Positions 1 through 6,939 of a stretch of 64,000 bases of DNA are shown in pieces. The position numbers were made by a program, and so were the translations under genes. This DNA is from Amycolatopsis sp. GM8 (GTDB lineage Bacteria; Actinomycetota; Actinomycetes; Mycobacteriales; Pseudonocardiaceae): the NCBI RefSeq assembly GCF_021653975.1, contig NZ_JAJKFK010000009.1, positions 180,332-244,331 on the forward strand, in the 5' to 3' direction. Each line of letters opens with the position of its first letter. Position 1 is the stretch's first letter. The notes below the pieces were generated by a model. That model saw nothing but the letters and a program-made list of their open reading frames with translations. It searched no databases and was not told the origin of the DNA.

Positions 1-294
1 GGTTTGGTTTTTGTGGTGGCGGGTACGGTCGTGTTGGCCCCGCGCGCCTGGGGGGCGGGGCCCCCCCACCCGGGCCCCCACGACGGCGTCGAACTGCTCT
101 TCGGTGGTACGCAACAGATCCAGTACCGCCGCGGCGGACAGGAAGCTGTCCAGCCAGCCCTCGGCCGACTCGGGGCCCCAGGACGGGGTGCGGGCCAGGA
201 TCTCGGTGCCGGGACTTGCCGCCGCGCGCGCCCCGGCCTCGATCTCCTTCGTCATGGCTTCGGTGGTGTTGCAGTTGGTGACCAGGATTCTCAC
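1..294 (-). CDS. Hydantoin/aspartate racemase family protein, partial (runs off window)
   Basis: The N-terminal part of an Asp/Glu/hydantoin racemase; the family interconverts enantiomers of 5-substituted hydantoins. The first residues read VRILVTNCNTTEAMT, then APSGTE-like and SWGPESAEGWLDSFLSAAAVLD segments typical of the family, which uses the Cys of the NCN motif. The GTG start at 294 overlaps the permease stop (GTGA), so the two are translationally coupled. The reading frame looks correct from 294 down to about 86. Nearer the window edge the homology collapses into G/C homopolymers, which I attribute to poor sequence quality. The family call is fairly secure; the substrate is inferred from the neighbour. 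Confidence 0.75.
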   Translation of the reverse strand, partial: MRILVTNCNTTEAMTKEIEAGARAAASPGTEILARTPSWGPESAEGWLDSFLSAAAVLDLLRTTEEQFDAVVGARVGGPRPPGARGQHDRTRHHKNQT

Positions 295-1721
295 GCTGTC
301 GTCCTCTTGCCCACGGCGAAGTACGCGACCGCCGACACGGCCGTGCCGATGAACCACGAGTACGGTGCGGCCGGAGCGAACAGCGGCACCAGTGCGATCA
401 CCGCGGTGAGTGCGGCCGTCGGCACGAACACCCCGAGGGCGCGCGGATTGATGCCGCGACGGTAGTGGTACGGCGAGCCCGCAGCGGGGTCGAACAGTCC
501 GGCGATGTCCACCTTGCCTCGCTTGACCAGGTAGTAGTCGACGATCATGATCCCGAACAGCGGGCCGAGGAAAGCGCCGAGCCCACCGAGGAAGTAGTTG
601 ACCACGCCCGGTGAGGAGTAGAGCTTCCACGGCAGCACGCACAGTGCCAGCACCGCGCTGATCATCCCGCCGGTCTTGAAGTTGATCCGCCTGGGCCAGA
701 TGTTGGCCAGGTCGTAGGCGGGAGAGACGAAGTTCGCGACGATGTTGACGCCCATGGTGGCCACCGCGAACGTGACGGCGCCGATGATGAGAATCGGCGT
801 GCTGTGCACTTTGGACAGTAGCTCGGCCGGATCGGTGATCGCTTCGCCGAACACCTTGAGGCTGCCCGCGGTGACGATCACCGACAGTAGCGCGAAGGCG
901 GTCGAGTTGATCGGCAGGCCCCAGAAGTTCCCGCGCCGCACCGTTTTCTGGTCAGGCGCGAACCGGGAGAAGTCGCAGAAGTTGAGCATCAGGGTGCCGT
1001 AGGTCGCGAGGATCAGCCCCGCGGCGCCGAACCACTGGCGGAACTGCTCACCGGTGGAAAGCGCTTTCGGGCTTTCGGTGAACGAGATGCTCCAGTGCCC
1101 GGCGGCGAGGATCCAGACGGCGAGCGCGATCATCACGACCCAGATCGCGGGGCCGCACCAGTCCTGGAACTTCCGCACGGCCTCCATCCCGCGGGTGAGG
1201 ATCAGGGCCTGGATCGCCCACAGGGCGACGAAACAGATCCAGCCGAGGGCGTGCAGGCCGAGGAAACCGTGTTCGGTCCAGGATTTCAGGCCGGGATCGA
1301 TGGCGAGCACCAGCACCGTGATCGCGACCGACGCGAGGTAGGTCTGGATGCCGTACCAGAAGATCGCGATGATCGCCCGGATGAGCGCGGGCACGTTCGC
1401 GCCCGCGGTGCCGAAGCTGATCCGCGCGACCACCGGGAACGGCACGCCGGTCCGCTGCCCGACACGGCCCATCAGGTTCATGCCGAAATAGATGATCACG
1501 AACCCGAACAGCAGGGCGGTGAACACCTGCCAGGCGGACAGCCCGAGGACGAACAGGCCGGCGGCGAACGTGTAGTTGCCGAGGTTGTGCACATCCGACA
1601 TCCAGAGCGCGAAGATGTCGTACACCTTCCACTTGCGCTCCTTGGCCGGGGCGAGATCTTCGTTGTACAGCCGGGAACCGGTGGCGGGCTCGGTTCCGGT
1701 CGCGGCTTCGACGGCGGTCAC
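291..1721 (-). CDS. NCS1-family nucleobase/allantoin/hydantoin permease
   Basis: A 476-residue secondary transporter of the nucleobase:cation symporter-1 family, inner membrane, about 12 hydrophobic segments. The N-terminus carries the characteristic LYNEDLAPAKERKWKVYDIFALWMSDVHN pattern (residues about 18-45) seen in Mhp1/allantoin permeases. I chose the GTG at 1721 because it has GGAGGAG six bases upstream; the longer reading frame would translate the operator. The gene is the first of an operon with the racemase downstream, so the imported substrate is probably a hydantoin or allantoin-like ureide. Likely repressed by the divergent GntR protein through the palindrome just upstream. Confidence 0.85.
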   Translation of the reverse strand: MTAVEAATGTEPATGSRLYNEDLAPAKERKWKVYDIFALWMSDVHNLGNYTFAAGLFVLGLSAWQVFTALLFGFVIIYFGMNLMGRVGQRTGVPFPVVARISFGTAGANVPALIRAIIAIFWYGIQTYLASVAITVLVLAIDPGLKSWTEHGFLGLHALGWICFVALWAIQALILTRGMEAVRKFQDWCGPAIWVVMIALAVWILAAGHWSISFTESPKALSTGEQFRQWFGAAGLILATYGTLMLNFCDFSRFAPDQKTVRRGNFWGLPINSTAFALLSVIVTAGSLKVFGEAITDPAELLSKVHSTPILIIGAVTFAVATMGVNIVANFVSPAYDLANIWPRRINFKTGGMISAVLALCVLPWKLYSSPGVVNYFLGGLGAFLGPLFGIMIVDYYLVKRGKVDIAGLFDPAAGSPYHYRRGINPRALGVFVPTAALTAVIALVPLFAPAAPYSWFIGTAVSAVAYFAVGKRTTA

Positions 1722-1739
1722 GACGACTCCTCCCGGTGG

Positions 1740-1768
1740 TTTGGGATACCAAAACTTGGTATCCCAAA
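1740..1768. promoter_or_regulatory. GntR/FCD operator palindrome
   Basis: Perfect 13-base arms TTTGGGATACCAA (1740-1752) and TTGGTATCCCAAA (1756-1768) separated by AAC. The TTGGTAT...ATACCAA core is typical of FCD-type GntR operators. It lies between the divergent permease (start 1721) and regulator (start 1816), so one bound dimer could control both. Confidence 0.8.
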
Positions 1769-1815
1769 GGTCGTACACTGGCGTCCGTACGTCAAGGGAG
1801 AGGCGGGTTGCGTTC

Positions 1816-2460
1816 GTGTTAAGTCAGAAACCGCTGGCCGTGGTACGGCAGCGAGTGGTGGACGAATTACGCGAGCGGATCATCACGGGCAAGCTGAAGC
1901 CCGGAGACCGGCTCGTCGAGCGTGACCTCGCCGAGGACCTGGGGGCTTCCCGGCTCCCGGTCCGTGAGGCGATTCGAGCCCTGGAGTCCGAGGGGTTCCT
2001 GGAAACCCCCTCGCCACGGCGCGTCGTGGTCCGCCAGTTGTCCAAGGTCGATGTCGAAGAGCTGTTCGACGTGCGAGAAGCACTGGAGGTCCTCGCCTGT
2101 GGCTTCGCCGCCGAGCGCGCCGGTTCGGCCGGGCTGGCCCGGCTGGACGCCGTCCTGGCCGATGCCGCCGACGCGACCGCCAGCGGGAAGGGGACCCGGA
2201 TCACGGCCGCGAACAACCGCTTCCACGAGGAGATCCTCGCCGTCGCCGGGCACCGGCTGCTGTCGACGCTGATGCAGCCACTCGAAGGGCGGCTGGCCTG
2301 GCTGACCGGCCAGAACGAGCACTGGAACGATCTGCTGGCCGAGCATCGGCGGTTGTACGACGCCATCGCTTCCGGCGACCCGGAACAGGCGAAGACCTGC
2401 GCCCTGGAGCACGTGCGGGTCAACCGGAAGGTGACGCTGGGACTCCTGTTCCCGGAGTGA
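1816..2460 (+). CDS. GntR-family (FadR/FCD) transcriptional regulator
   Basis: A 214-residue regulator with an N-terminal winged helix (LRERIITGKLKPGDRL...LGASRLPVREAIRALESEGFL, residues about 16-60) and a C-terminal all-helical FCD effector domain including the metal-binding-type ...NRFHEEILAVAGH...EHRRLYDAI pattern. It begins with GTG at 1816 and a purine-rich AAGGGAGAGG about 13 bases upstream. Divergent from the NCS1 permease-racemase pair and next to the operator palindrome, so it is probably their ligand-responsive repressor as well as its own. Confidence 0.88.
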   Translation: MLSQKPLAVVRQRVVDELRERIITGKLKPGDRLVERDLAEDLGASRLPVREAIRALESEGFLETPSPRRVVVRQLSKVDVEELFDVREALEVLACGFAAERAGSAGLARLDAVLADAADATASGKGTRITAANNRFHEEILAVAGHRLLSTLMQPLEGRLAWLTGQNEHWNDLLAEHRRLYDAIASGDPEQAKTCALEHVRVNRKVTLGLLFPE

Positions 2461-2463
2461 GCT

Positions 2464-3570
2464 TCAGGCCCAGGTGATCCGGTGGTCGTCGAAGCCTCGC
2501 GCGGTGCTTACCCGTGCTGCCTCGGATTCCACCGCTTTCCGAGCGGACGGCGGTAACGGGTCGAACAGGGTCACCGTGAAGTCCAGGCGTTTCCGGCCGC
2601 TGCCCTTGGTGCGCCAGACGCCCGCGATCTCGCCGCCCGCCAGCACCGCGCCGGGATTGCCGAGGATCTTCCAGATCTCCTTCTGCCGCGCCTTGTCCGG
2701 CACGATCGTGACCCTGTCCCGCGACTGCAGATACGGATCCCACGGCGGCAACAACCGCACCACATCCGGCTCGGGCGGGTTCGCGAGCCGGTCCACGTCA
2801 CCGACCGGGATGAAGGTCTTCCGGCCGTCGAAGCGGACCTCCGCCAGGTCTGTGGGCCACATCTTCTTCACGGCACCGGCCGTGGTGCCGACGAAGCCCG
2901 CCGCGTCGGACGCCGTTCCCGGGCCGTGCAGGGACAGATACCGCGCCACCACTTCCGTCGCGTCGGGAACGGACGGCGTCGTGCGCACGCGACCGCGGCC
3001 GGCGACAGGCGCGAGTGTCGCGGGAGTCGTCCCTGCCTCCAGTCGCGCGCCGCCATGGATGGCGGCCAGGCGCATCACCTGCTCGAGGATATGCGTCGCC
3101 TGGCAACCCCGGCACCAGTAGGACAGGCCCGCCGGCACGATCTTCGTGATCTCCGTGCTGACCGCGCCCTTGGTCATCGTCCGGTCCACCACCTGGCGGA
3201 TCGCCCGCGCCGCCGTGAACAGGCCGTCCGTGGCACTCATCCCGGCGGCCTCGACCTGCCGGCGCTGCCAGCCCATCCGTGCCATCGCATCGGCCTCGTC
3301 GAGCGGGATCAGCGCCCGCGTGACCGCCCCGATTTCCGCGGCACGGTGGAAATGCGGCGCACCCCGATGCGTCCAGGCGAGCACGAACCTGTCATCGTCC
3401 ACAAAGGACCCGTCGAAGCGCGCCGCGACCGAGATCTCCGCGGTGTCCCGCTGCGTGCTCTGCAGCCCGAGATCGAACACCGCCAGTTCGGCGGCATCCT
3501 TTGCCGTCCGGTGCAGTCCCTGCGCCGCGATCCGGTAGGCGACGACCTGTTCGCGATCCACTTCCAGCAT
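2464..3570 (-). CDS. Winged-helix DNA-binding (HTH_42, AlkZ/YcaQ-like) protein
   Basis: A 368-residue member of the HTH_42 family, to which the AlkZ/YcaQ DNA glycosylases belong. The sequence shows the early AQGLH motif (residues about 17-21), the tandem winged-helix body, a central CRGC...THI stretch and the conserved C-terminal LLPPWDPYLQSRDR and WKILGNPGAVLAGGEIAGVWR segments. A glycosylase role is possible by family but the catalytic residues are not established here. The start at 3570 has AGGAA upstream and lies six bases after the stop of the DUF3224 gene, so they are co-transcribed. Confidence 0.75.
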   Translation of the reverse strand: MLEVDREQVVAYRIAAQGLHRTAKDAAELAVFDLGLQSTQRDTAEISVAARFDGSFVDDDRFVLAWTHRGAPHFHRAAEIGAVTRALIPLDEADAMARMGWQRRQVEAAGMSATDGLFTAARAIRQVVDRTMTKGAVSTEITKIVPAGLSYWCRGCQATHILEQVMRLAAIHGGARLEAGTTPATLAPVAGRGRVRTTPSVPDATEVVARYLSLHGPGTASDAAGFVGTTAGAVKKMWPTDLAEVRFDGRKTFIPVGDVDRLANPPEPDVVRLLPPWDPYLQSRDRVTIVPDKARQKEIWKILGNPGAVLAGGEIAGVWRTKGSGRKRLDFTVTLFDPLPPSARKAVESEAARVSTARGFDDHRITWA

Positions 3571-3576
3571 CGGTTC

Positions 3577-3969
3577 CTACAGGGTGTATTCGAACGTGTA
3601 GTCCATGGTCTCGCTCGCCCCGGCGATCGTCCCGCTGCCGCTGAGCCCCGCCAGCTCACCGGTCGCCGAACCGGGCACGACGGTGAACGTGCCGTGGACA
3701 CCGTCGCTTCCATAACGTACCTCGTGCCGGATGACGAAACTGCCCTTCCGGCCGTCGACGCTGCCGGTGATGCGCTCCAGGCCGGGCGCCGTGTTGCCCC
3801 CGCCGTCGTACCCTTCGCCCGCGTAGTACAGCAGCGAGTCGCCCACCGAGGTGCCTTCGATGACCCCGATATAGGCGAAGGTGGCGTGCGCGTGCACGAA
3901 CCGCGGCCCGTTCTCGGGCCCGTCGACGATGGCTTCTTCCCAGGTCTTCATGCTGAACGTGTTGGTCAT
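3577..3969 (-). CDS. DUF3224 domain protein
   Basis: A 130-residue single-domain protein. It matches the DUF3224 pattern, a small beta-barrel related to allene-oxide-cyclase-like folds: FAYIGVIEGTSVGDSLLYYAGEG, GLERITGSVDGRKGSFVIRHEV, then GTFTVVPGSATGELAGLSGSG. No signal peptide or membrane segment. Function unknown. First gene of a two-gene unit with the HTH_42 gene and divergent from the WYL regulator at 4032. Confidence 0.75.
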   Translation of the reverse strand: MTNTFSMKTWEEAIVDGPENGPRFVHAHATFAYIGVIEGTSVGDSLLYYAGEGYDGGGNTAPGLERITGSVDGRKGSFVIRHEVRYGSDGVHGTFTVVPGSATGELAGLSGSGTIAGASETMDYTFEYTL

Positions 3970-4031
3970 GGTGTCAGGATTCCGCGGATACCTGCCATCT
4001 ACTGTCAGGTTTTTGAGCGATACTGGAACCC

Positions 4032-4997
4032 GTGCGGGCGAGCAGGTTGCTGTCGGTGCTGTTGCTGTTGCAGAACCGCGGCCGGATGACCGCCGACGAG
4101 CTGGCGGCGGAGCTCGAGGTGTCGGTGCGGACGGTGTACCGGGACATCGAGGCGTTGTCGGCCGCCGGTGTGCCGGTGTACGCCGACCGCGGCCGGGCGG
4201 GTGGATATCAGCTGGTCGACGGCTATCGCACGCGCCTGACGGGGCTCACCGAAGAGGAGGCGCGATCGCTTTCGCTCGCCGGGTTGCCCGTCGCGGCGGC
4301 CGAGCTGGGGCTGGGCACGGTGCTCGCGGCGGCGCAGCTGAAGCTGTACGCGGCACTGCCCGCCGAACTGCGGGACCGCGCCGGCCAGGTCGCCCAGCGG
4401 TTCTTCCTCGACGTGCCCGGCTGGTTCCGTGGCATCGAGAGCCTGCCGCAGCTGGCCGAGATCGCGCGCGCCGTTTGGGAAAGCCGCCGGATCACCACCC
4501 GCTACCGCCGCTGGGACAACAGCGAAGTCGATCGCGTGCTCGAACCGCTCGGCCTGATCCTCAAGGCGGGCAACTGGTATCTCGCCGCCCGGGCGAACAG
4601 CGGTACCCGGACCTACCGGGTGTCCCGGATAGACCGTCTCCAGCTGGGCGAAATCTTCACCCGGCCCGCGGATTTCGACCTCGCCGGATACTGGCGCGAG
4701 TGGTCCGAGCAGTTCGAGCGGCGGATGTACCCGCGGGTCGCGGTGGTGCGGCTGTCGCGGCTGGGGCGGGACCTCGTACCGTTCTACCTCGGAGCCGTCG
4801 GCGCCCGCGCGCTGCGCGAGTGCCGCGACGAACCGGACGAGGACGGGTGGTTGCGAGTGGAGTTGCCGGTCGAGCCGGGTGCCCCGGCGCTCGGTGAGCT
4901 GCTGCGGTTCGGGCCGGAGCTGCAGGTACTCGAACCGGCCGACCTCCGCGCCGAGGTCGCCGCCGCGGTCGCCCGGATGGGTGCGACCTATGGGTGA
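4032..4997 (+). CDS. YafY-type HTH/WYL-domain transcriptional regulator
   Basis: A 321-residue DeoR-like helix-turn-helix (MTADELAAELEVSVRTVYRDIEAL, residues about 18-40) followed by the wing RGRAGGYQL, a WYL domain (residues about 140-210, with RRWDNSEVDRVLEPLGLILKAGNWYLAAR) and the WCX C-terminal extension. Such proteins sense small ligands or nucleic acid. GTG start at 4032, divergent from DUF3224. Its last 8 bases overlap the uroporphyrinogen-III synthase-like gene, so the two are co-expressed. Confidence 0.88.
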   Translation: MRASRLLSVLLLLQNRGRMTADELAAELEVSVRTVYRDIEALSAAGVPVYADRGRAGGYQLVDGYRTRLTGLTEEEARSLSLAGLPVAAAELGLGTVLAAAQLKLYAALPAELRDRAGQVAQRFFLDVPGWFRGIESLPQLAEIARAVWESRRITTRYRRWDNSEVDRVLEPLGLILKAGNWYLAARANSGTRTYRVSRIDRLQLGEIFTRPADFDLAGYWREWSEQFERRMYPRVAVVRLSRLGRDLVPFYLGAVGARALRECRDEPDEDGWLRVELPVEPGAPALGELLRFGPELQVLEPADLRAEVAAAVARMGATYG

Positions 4998-5796
4998 TCT
5001 GACCGGGCGCACCATCGGCGTGACAGCGGAGCGGCGCGCGGAGGAGTTCATCAGCGCGCTCGAACGCAACGGCGCGACAGTGCGGCACGCGCCGATGATC
5101 CACATCGTGCCGCTGCCCGATGATCTCCTACTGCGCGCGGCGACCGACGACGTGCTGGCCGAGGGTATCGACGCGCTCGCGGTGACCACGGGCGCCGGTT
5201 TCCGTGGCTGGTTCGAGGCGGCGGACGGCTGGGGTGTGTCCGCCCGGCTGCACGCGACGCTCGGCCGCGCGCGCATCTTCACCCGTGGCCCCAAGGGAAA
5301 GGGCGCTGTGCGCGGTCGCGGCCTGACCGAGGAGTGGTCGGCGCCGGAGGAGAGCAACCGTGAGTTGTTCGCGCACGTACTGGAGTCCGGTGTGGACGGT
5401 AAGCGGATTGCCGTGCAGCTGCACGGTTCCTCGCTGCCGGAGCACACGGACGCGTTGGCTGCGGCGGGTGCACGGCTGATCGAGGTGCAGCCCTACCGGT
5501 GGGAGTGGCCGTCCGATTTGGACCCGGCGTACCAGCTGCTGGACGGTGTGCTGGACCGGCAGGTGGACGCGCTGGCGTTCACCAGCGCCCCGGCGACGGC
5601 GAACCTGCTGAGCCTGGCGCGGCAGCGCGGTAAGTACGAAGAACTGGTGCGGGCCCTGCGAAGCGACGTGGTGTGCGCGTGCGTCGGGCCGGTCACCGCG
5701 GCACCGCTGACGGCTGCCGGGGTGCCGACGCTGCAACCGGAACGCCAGCGGCTGGGCGCGCTCGTGAAGCTGCTGGTGTCCGAACTGGGTAGTTAA
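4990..5796 (+). CDS. Uroporphyrinogen-III synthase (HemD) family protein
   Basis: A 268-residue bilobed protein starting GDLTGRTIGVTAERRAEEFISALERNGA. It contains a TTGAGFRGWFE region and a late LAFTSAPATANLL...CVGPVTAAPL segment, the usual HemD landmarks. The enzyme closes and isomerises hydroxymethylbilane to uroporphyrinogen III. In actinomycetes this stand-alone type is often found beside regulators or nitrite genes and may not be the main haem-pathway enzyme; the classical hemD is commonly fused to cobA. The ATG at 4990 overlaps the WYL gene. Its stop TAA is interleaved with the convergent siderophore-interacting gene. Confidence 0.75.
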   Translation: MGDLTGRTIGVTAERRAEEFISALERNGATVRHAPMIHIVPLPDDLLLRAATDDVLAEGIDALAVTTGAGFRGWFEAADGWGVSARLHATLGRARIFTRGPKGKGAVRGRGLTEEWSAPEESNRELFAHVLESGVDGKRIAVQLHGSSLPEHTDALAAAGARLIEVQPYRWEWPSDLDPAYQLLDGVLDRQVDALAFTSAPATANLLSLARQRGKYEELVRALRSDVVCACVGPVTAAPLTAAGVPTLQPERQRLGALVKLLVSELGS

Positions 5797-6560
5797 ACCA
5801 TCTGATCCTGGGTCGCGCCGAGCCGCCAGTACCCGGTGAATGTGACGGCGTTCTTCGCGAATCCCCGGTCGTTCACCAGGTGCCGTCGGGCGTACTTGAC
5901 CATGCCGGCCTCGCCGGAGATCCAGGCGTATGGCGTGCCGTCGGGGAACCGGGCGAGCCGGACGGCGTTGAGTACGGACTCACCGTGGGGCGCGTCGCCG
6001 CGATGCACCCAGTACGTCCGCACGTTCCCGAGGGTCGAGAACCGCTGCTCTTCCGCCGGCCCGTCGACCTCGATGAACGCGTGCGCCACCGCCCCGGGCG
6101 AAAGCCGTTCGAGGATCGCGCCGATCGCGGGCAGTGCCGATTCGTCGCCGATCAGCAACTGCCATTCGGAGTCCTCCGGCGGTATGTGCAAACCGCCCGT
6201 GCCGAGGATCGCGATCGTGTCCCCGGGCCGCGCGCCGTGTGCCCACCGGCTGGCCGGGCCGCCGTCGCCGTGCAGGACGAAGTCGATGTCCATCTCGGTG
6301 CCGCGATGGGCGCGCACGGTGTAGGTCCGCATCGGCGGCCGGATCTCGTCGGGCATCGCGAGGTAGGTGCGATACCAGGAGTCGTCGTGCAGCTCCGGCA
6401 GCCGCGGGCGATCCTGGCCGGGCAGCGGGAAGAACAGCTTGACGTAGGCGTCCGGACAGGGAGAGGTCATCCGCCGCAGGCCTTCGCCGGTGACGCTGAC
6501 ACGCACCATGTGCGGGCTGAGCCGCCGTACCTGCTTCACCCGCGCCTCGGAAGTCTCCAC
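5793..6560 (-). CDS. Siderophore-interacting protein (FAD-linked ferric-siderophore reductase family)
   Basis: A 255-residue SIP/ViuB-family flavoprotein. The flavin-binding MRTYTVRAHRG (RxYTxR) motif is at about residues 77-87, then HGDGGPASRWAHGARPGD and the C-terminal GEAGMVKYARRHLVNDRG...GYWRLG pattern that binds NADPH or ferredoxin-type donors. It reduces ferric siderophores in the cytoplasm to release iron. The GTG start at 6560 is directly preceded by the iron box with no clear ribosome binding site, so a leaderless or very short-leader mRNA is likely. Regulation by an IdeR/DmdR repressor is inferred. Confidence 0.88.
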   Translation of the reverse strand: METSEARVKQVRRLSPHMVRVSVTGEGLRRMTSPCPDAYVKLFFPLPGQDRPRLPELHDDSWYRTYLAMPDEIRPPMRTYTVRAHRGTEMDIDFVLHGDGGPASRWAHGARPGDTIAILGTGGLHIPPEDSEWQLLIGDESALPAIGAILERLSPGAVAHAFIEVDGPAEEQRFSTLGNVRTYWVHRGDAPHGESVLNAVRLARFPDGTPYAWISGEAGMVKYARRHLVNDRGFAKNAVTFTGYWRLGATQDQMV

Positions 6561-6579
6561 GAAGGGAAGGCTAACCTAA
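6561..6579 (-). promoter_or_regulatory. Putative IdeR/DmdR iron box
   Basis: GAAGGGAAGGCTAACCTAA on the plus strand matches 15 of 19 positions of the iron-box consensus TTAGGTTAGGCTAACCTAA. It abuts the start codon of the siderophore-interacting gene, so repressor binding would block the promoter or initiation region directly. Confidence 0.65.
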
Positions 6580-6587
6580 CCATGCCG

Positions 6588-6872
6588 CTATCGCCAGCGG
6601 TACTTCCGCAGATCCACCTTCTGGCCGTCCGCCAGCACCCCCTCCGCGCGCAGCAGTTCGAGCTGACGGTGCGCGAGATGCGGGGCCGGGGTGCCGTTGG
6701 CGCGCAGGATCCGGTGCCATGGCAGGTCGTGCCCGTCCTCGGACAGGATCCGGCCGATCATCCGCGGCGACGGCGCGCCGGCGACGGTCGCGATGTCACC
6801 GTAGGTCGCGACCTTCCCCGCGGGCACCGACGCGATGACGTCCCGCACGCGCTCGTGCAGCTCCTCGTCCAT
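6588..6872 (-). CDS. Alkyltransferase-like protein (MGMT fold without catalytic Cys)
   Basis: A 94-residue protein with only the DNA-binding domain of O6-methylguanine methyltransferase. The HTH region VATYGDIATVAGAPSPRMIGRIL is at residues about 21-43, followed by LPWHRILRANG. The canonical PCHR active site reads PWHR, so no alkyl transfer can occur. Proteins of this ATL class bind O6-alkylguanine and pass it to nucleotide excision repair. Divergent from adnA, 67 bases away, an apt DNA-repair neighbour. It lies upstream of the siderophore gene on the same strand, but the iron box between them argues for separate control. Confidence 0.9.
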   Translation of the reverse strand: MDEELHERVRDVIASVPAGKVATYGDIATVAGAPSPRMIGRILSEDGHDLPWHRILRANGTPAPHLAHRQLELLRAEGVLADGQKVDLRKYRWR

Positions 6873-6939
6873 GGGCCAAAGTTACTCCGGCGGCGCGGCC
6901 GTTCACCTTTCTGTCAGTGGGTCATGATTCGATCGCACT

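Noticed and set aside
4..465. A 153-codon plus-strand frame at the left edge
   Set aside because: Antisense to the racemase and permease, partly in the low-quality edge.
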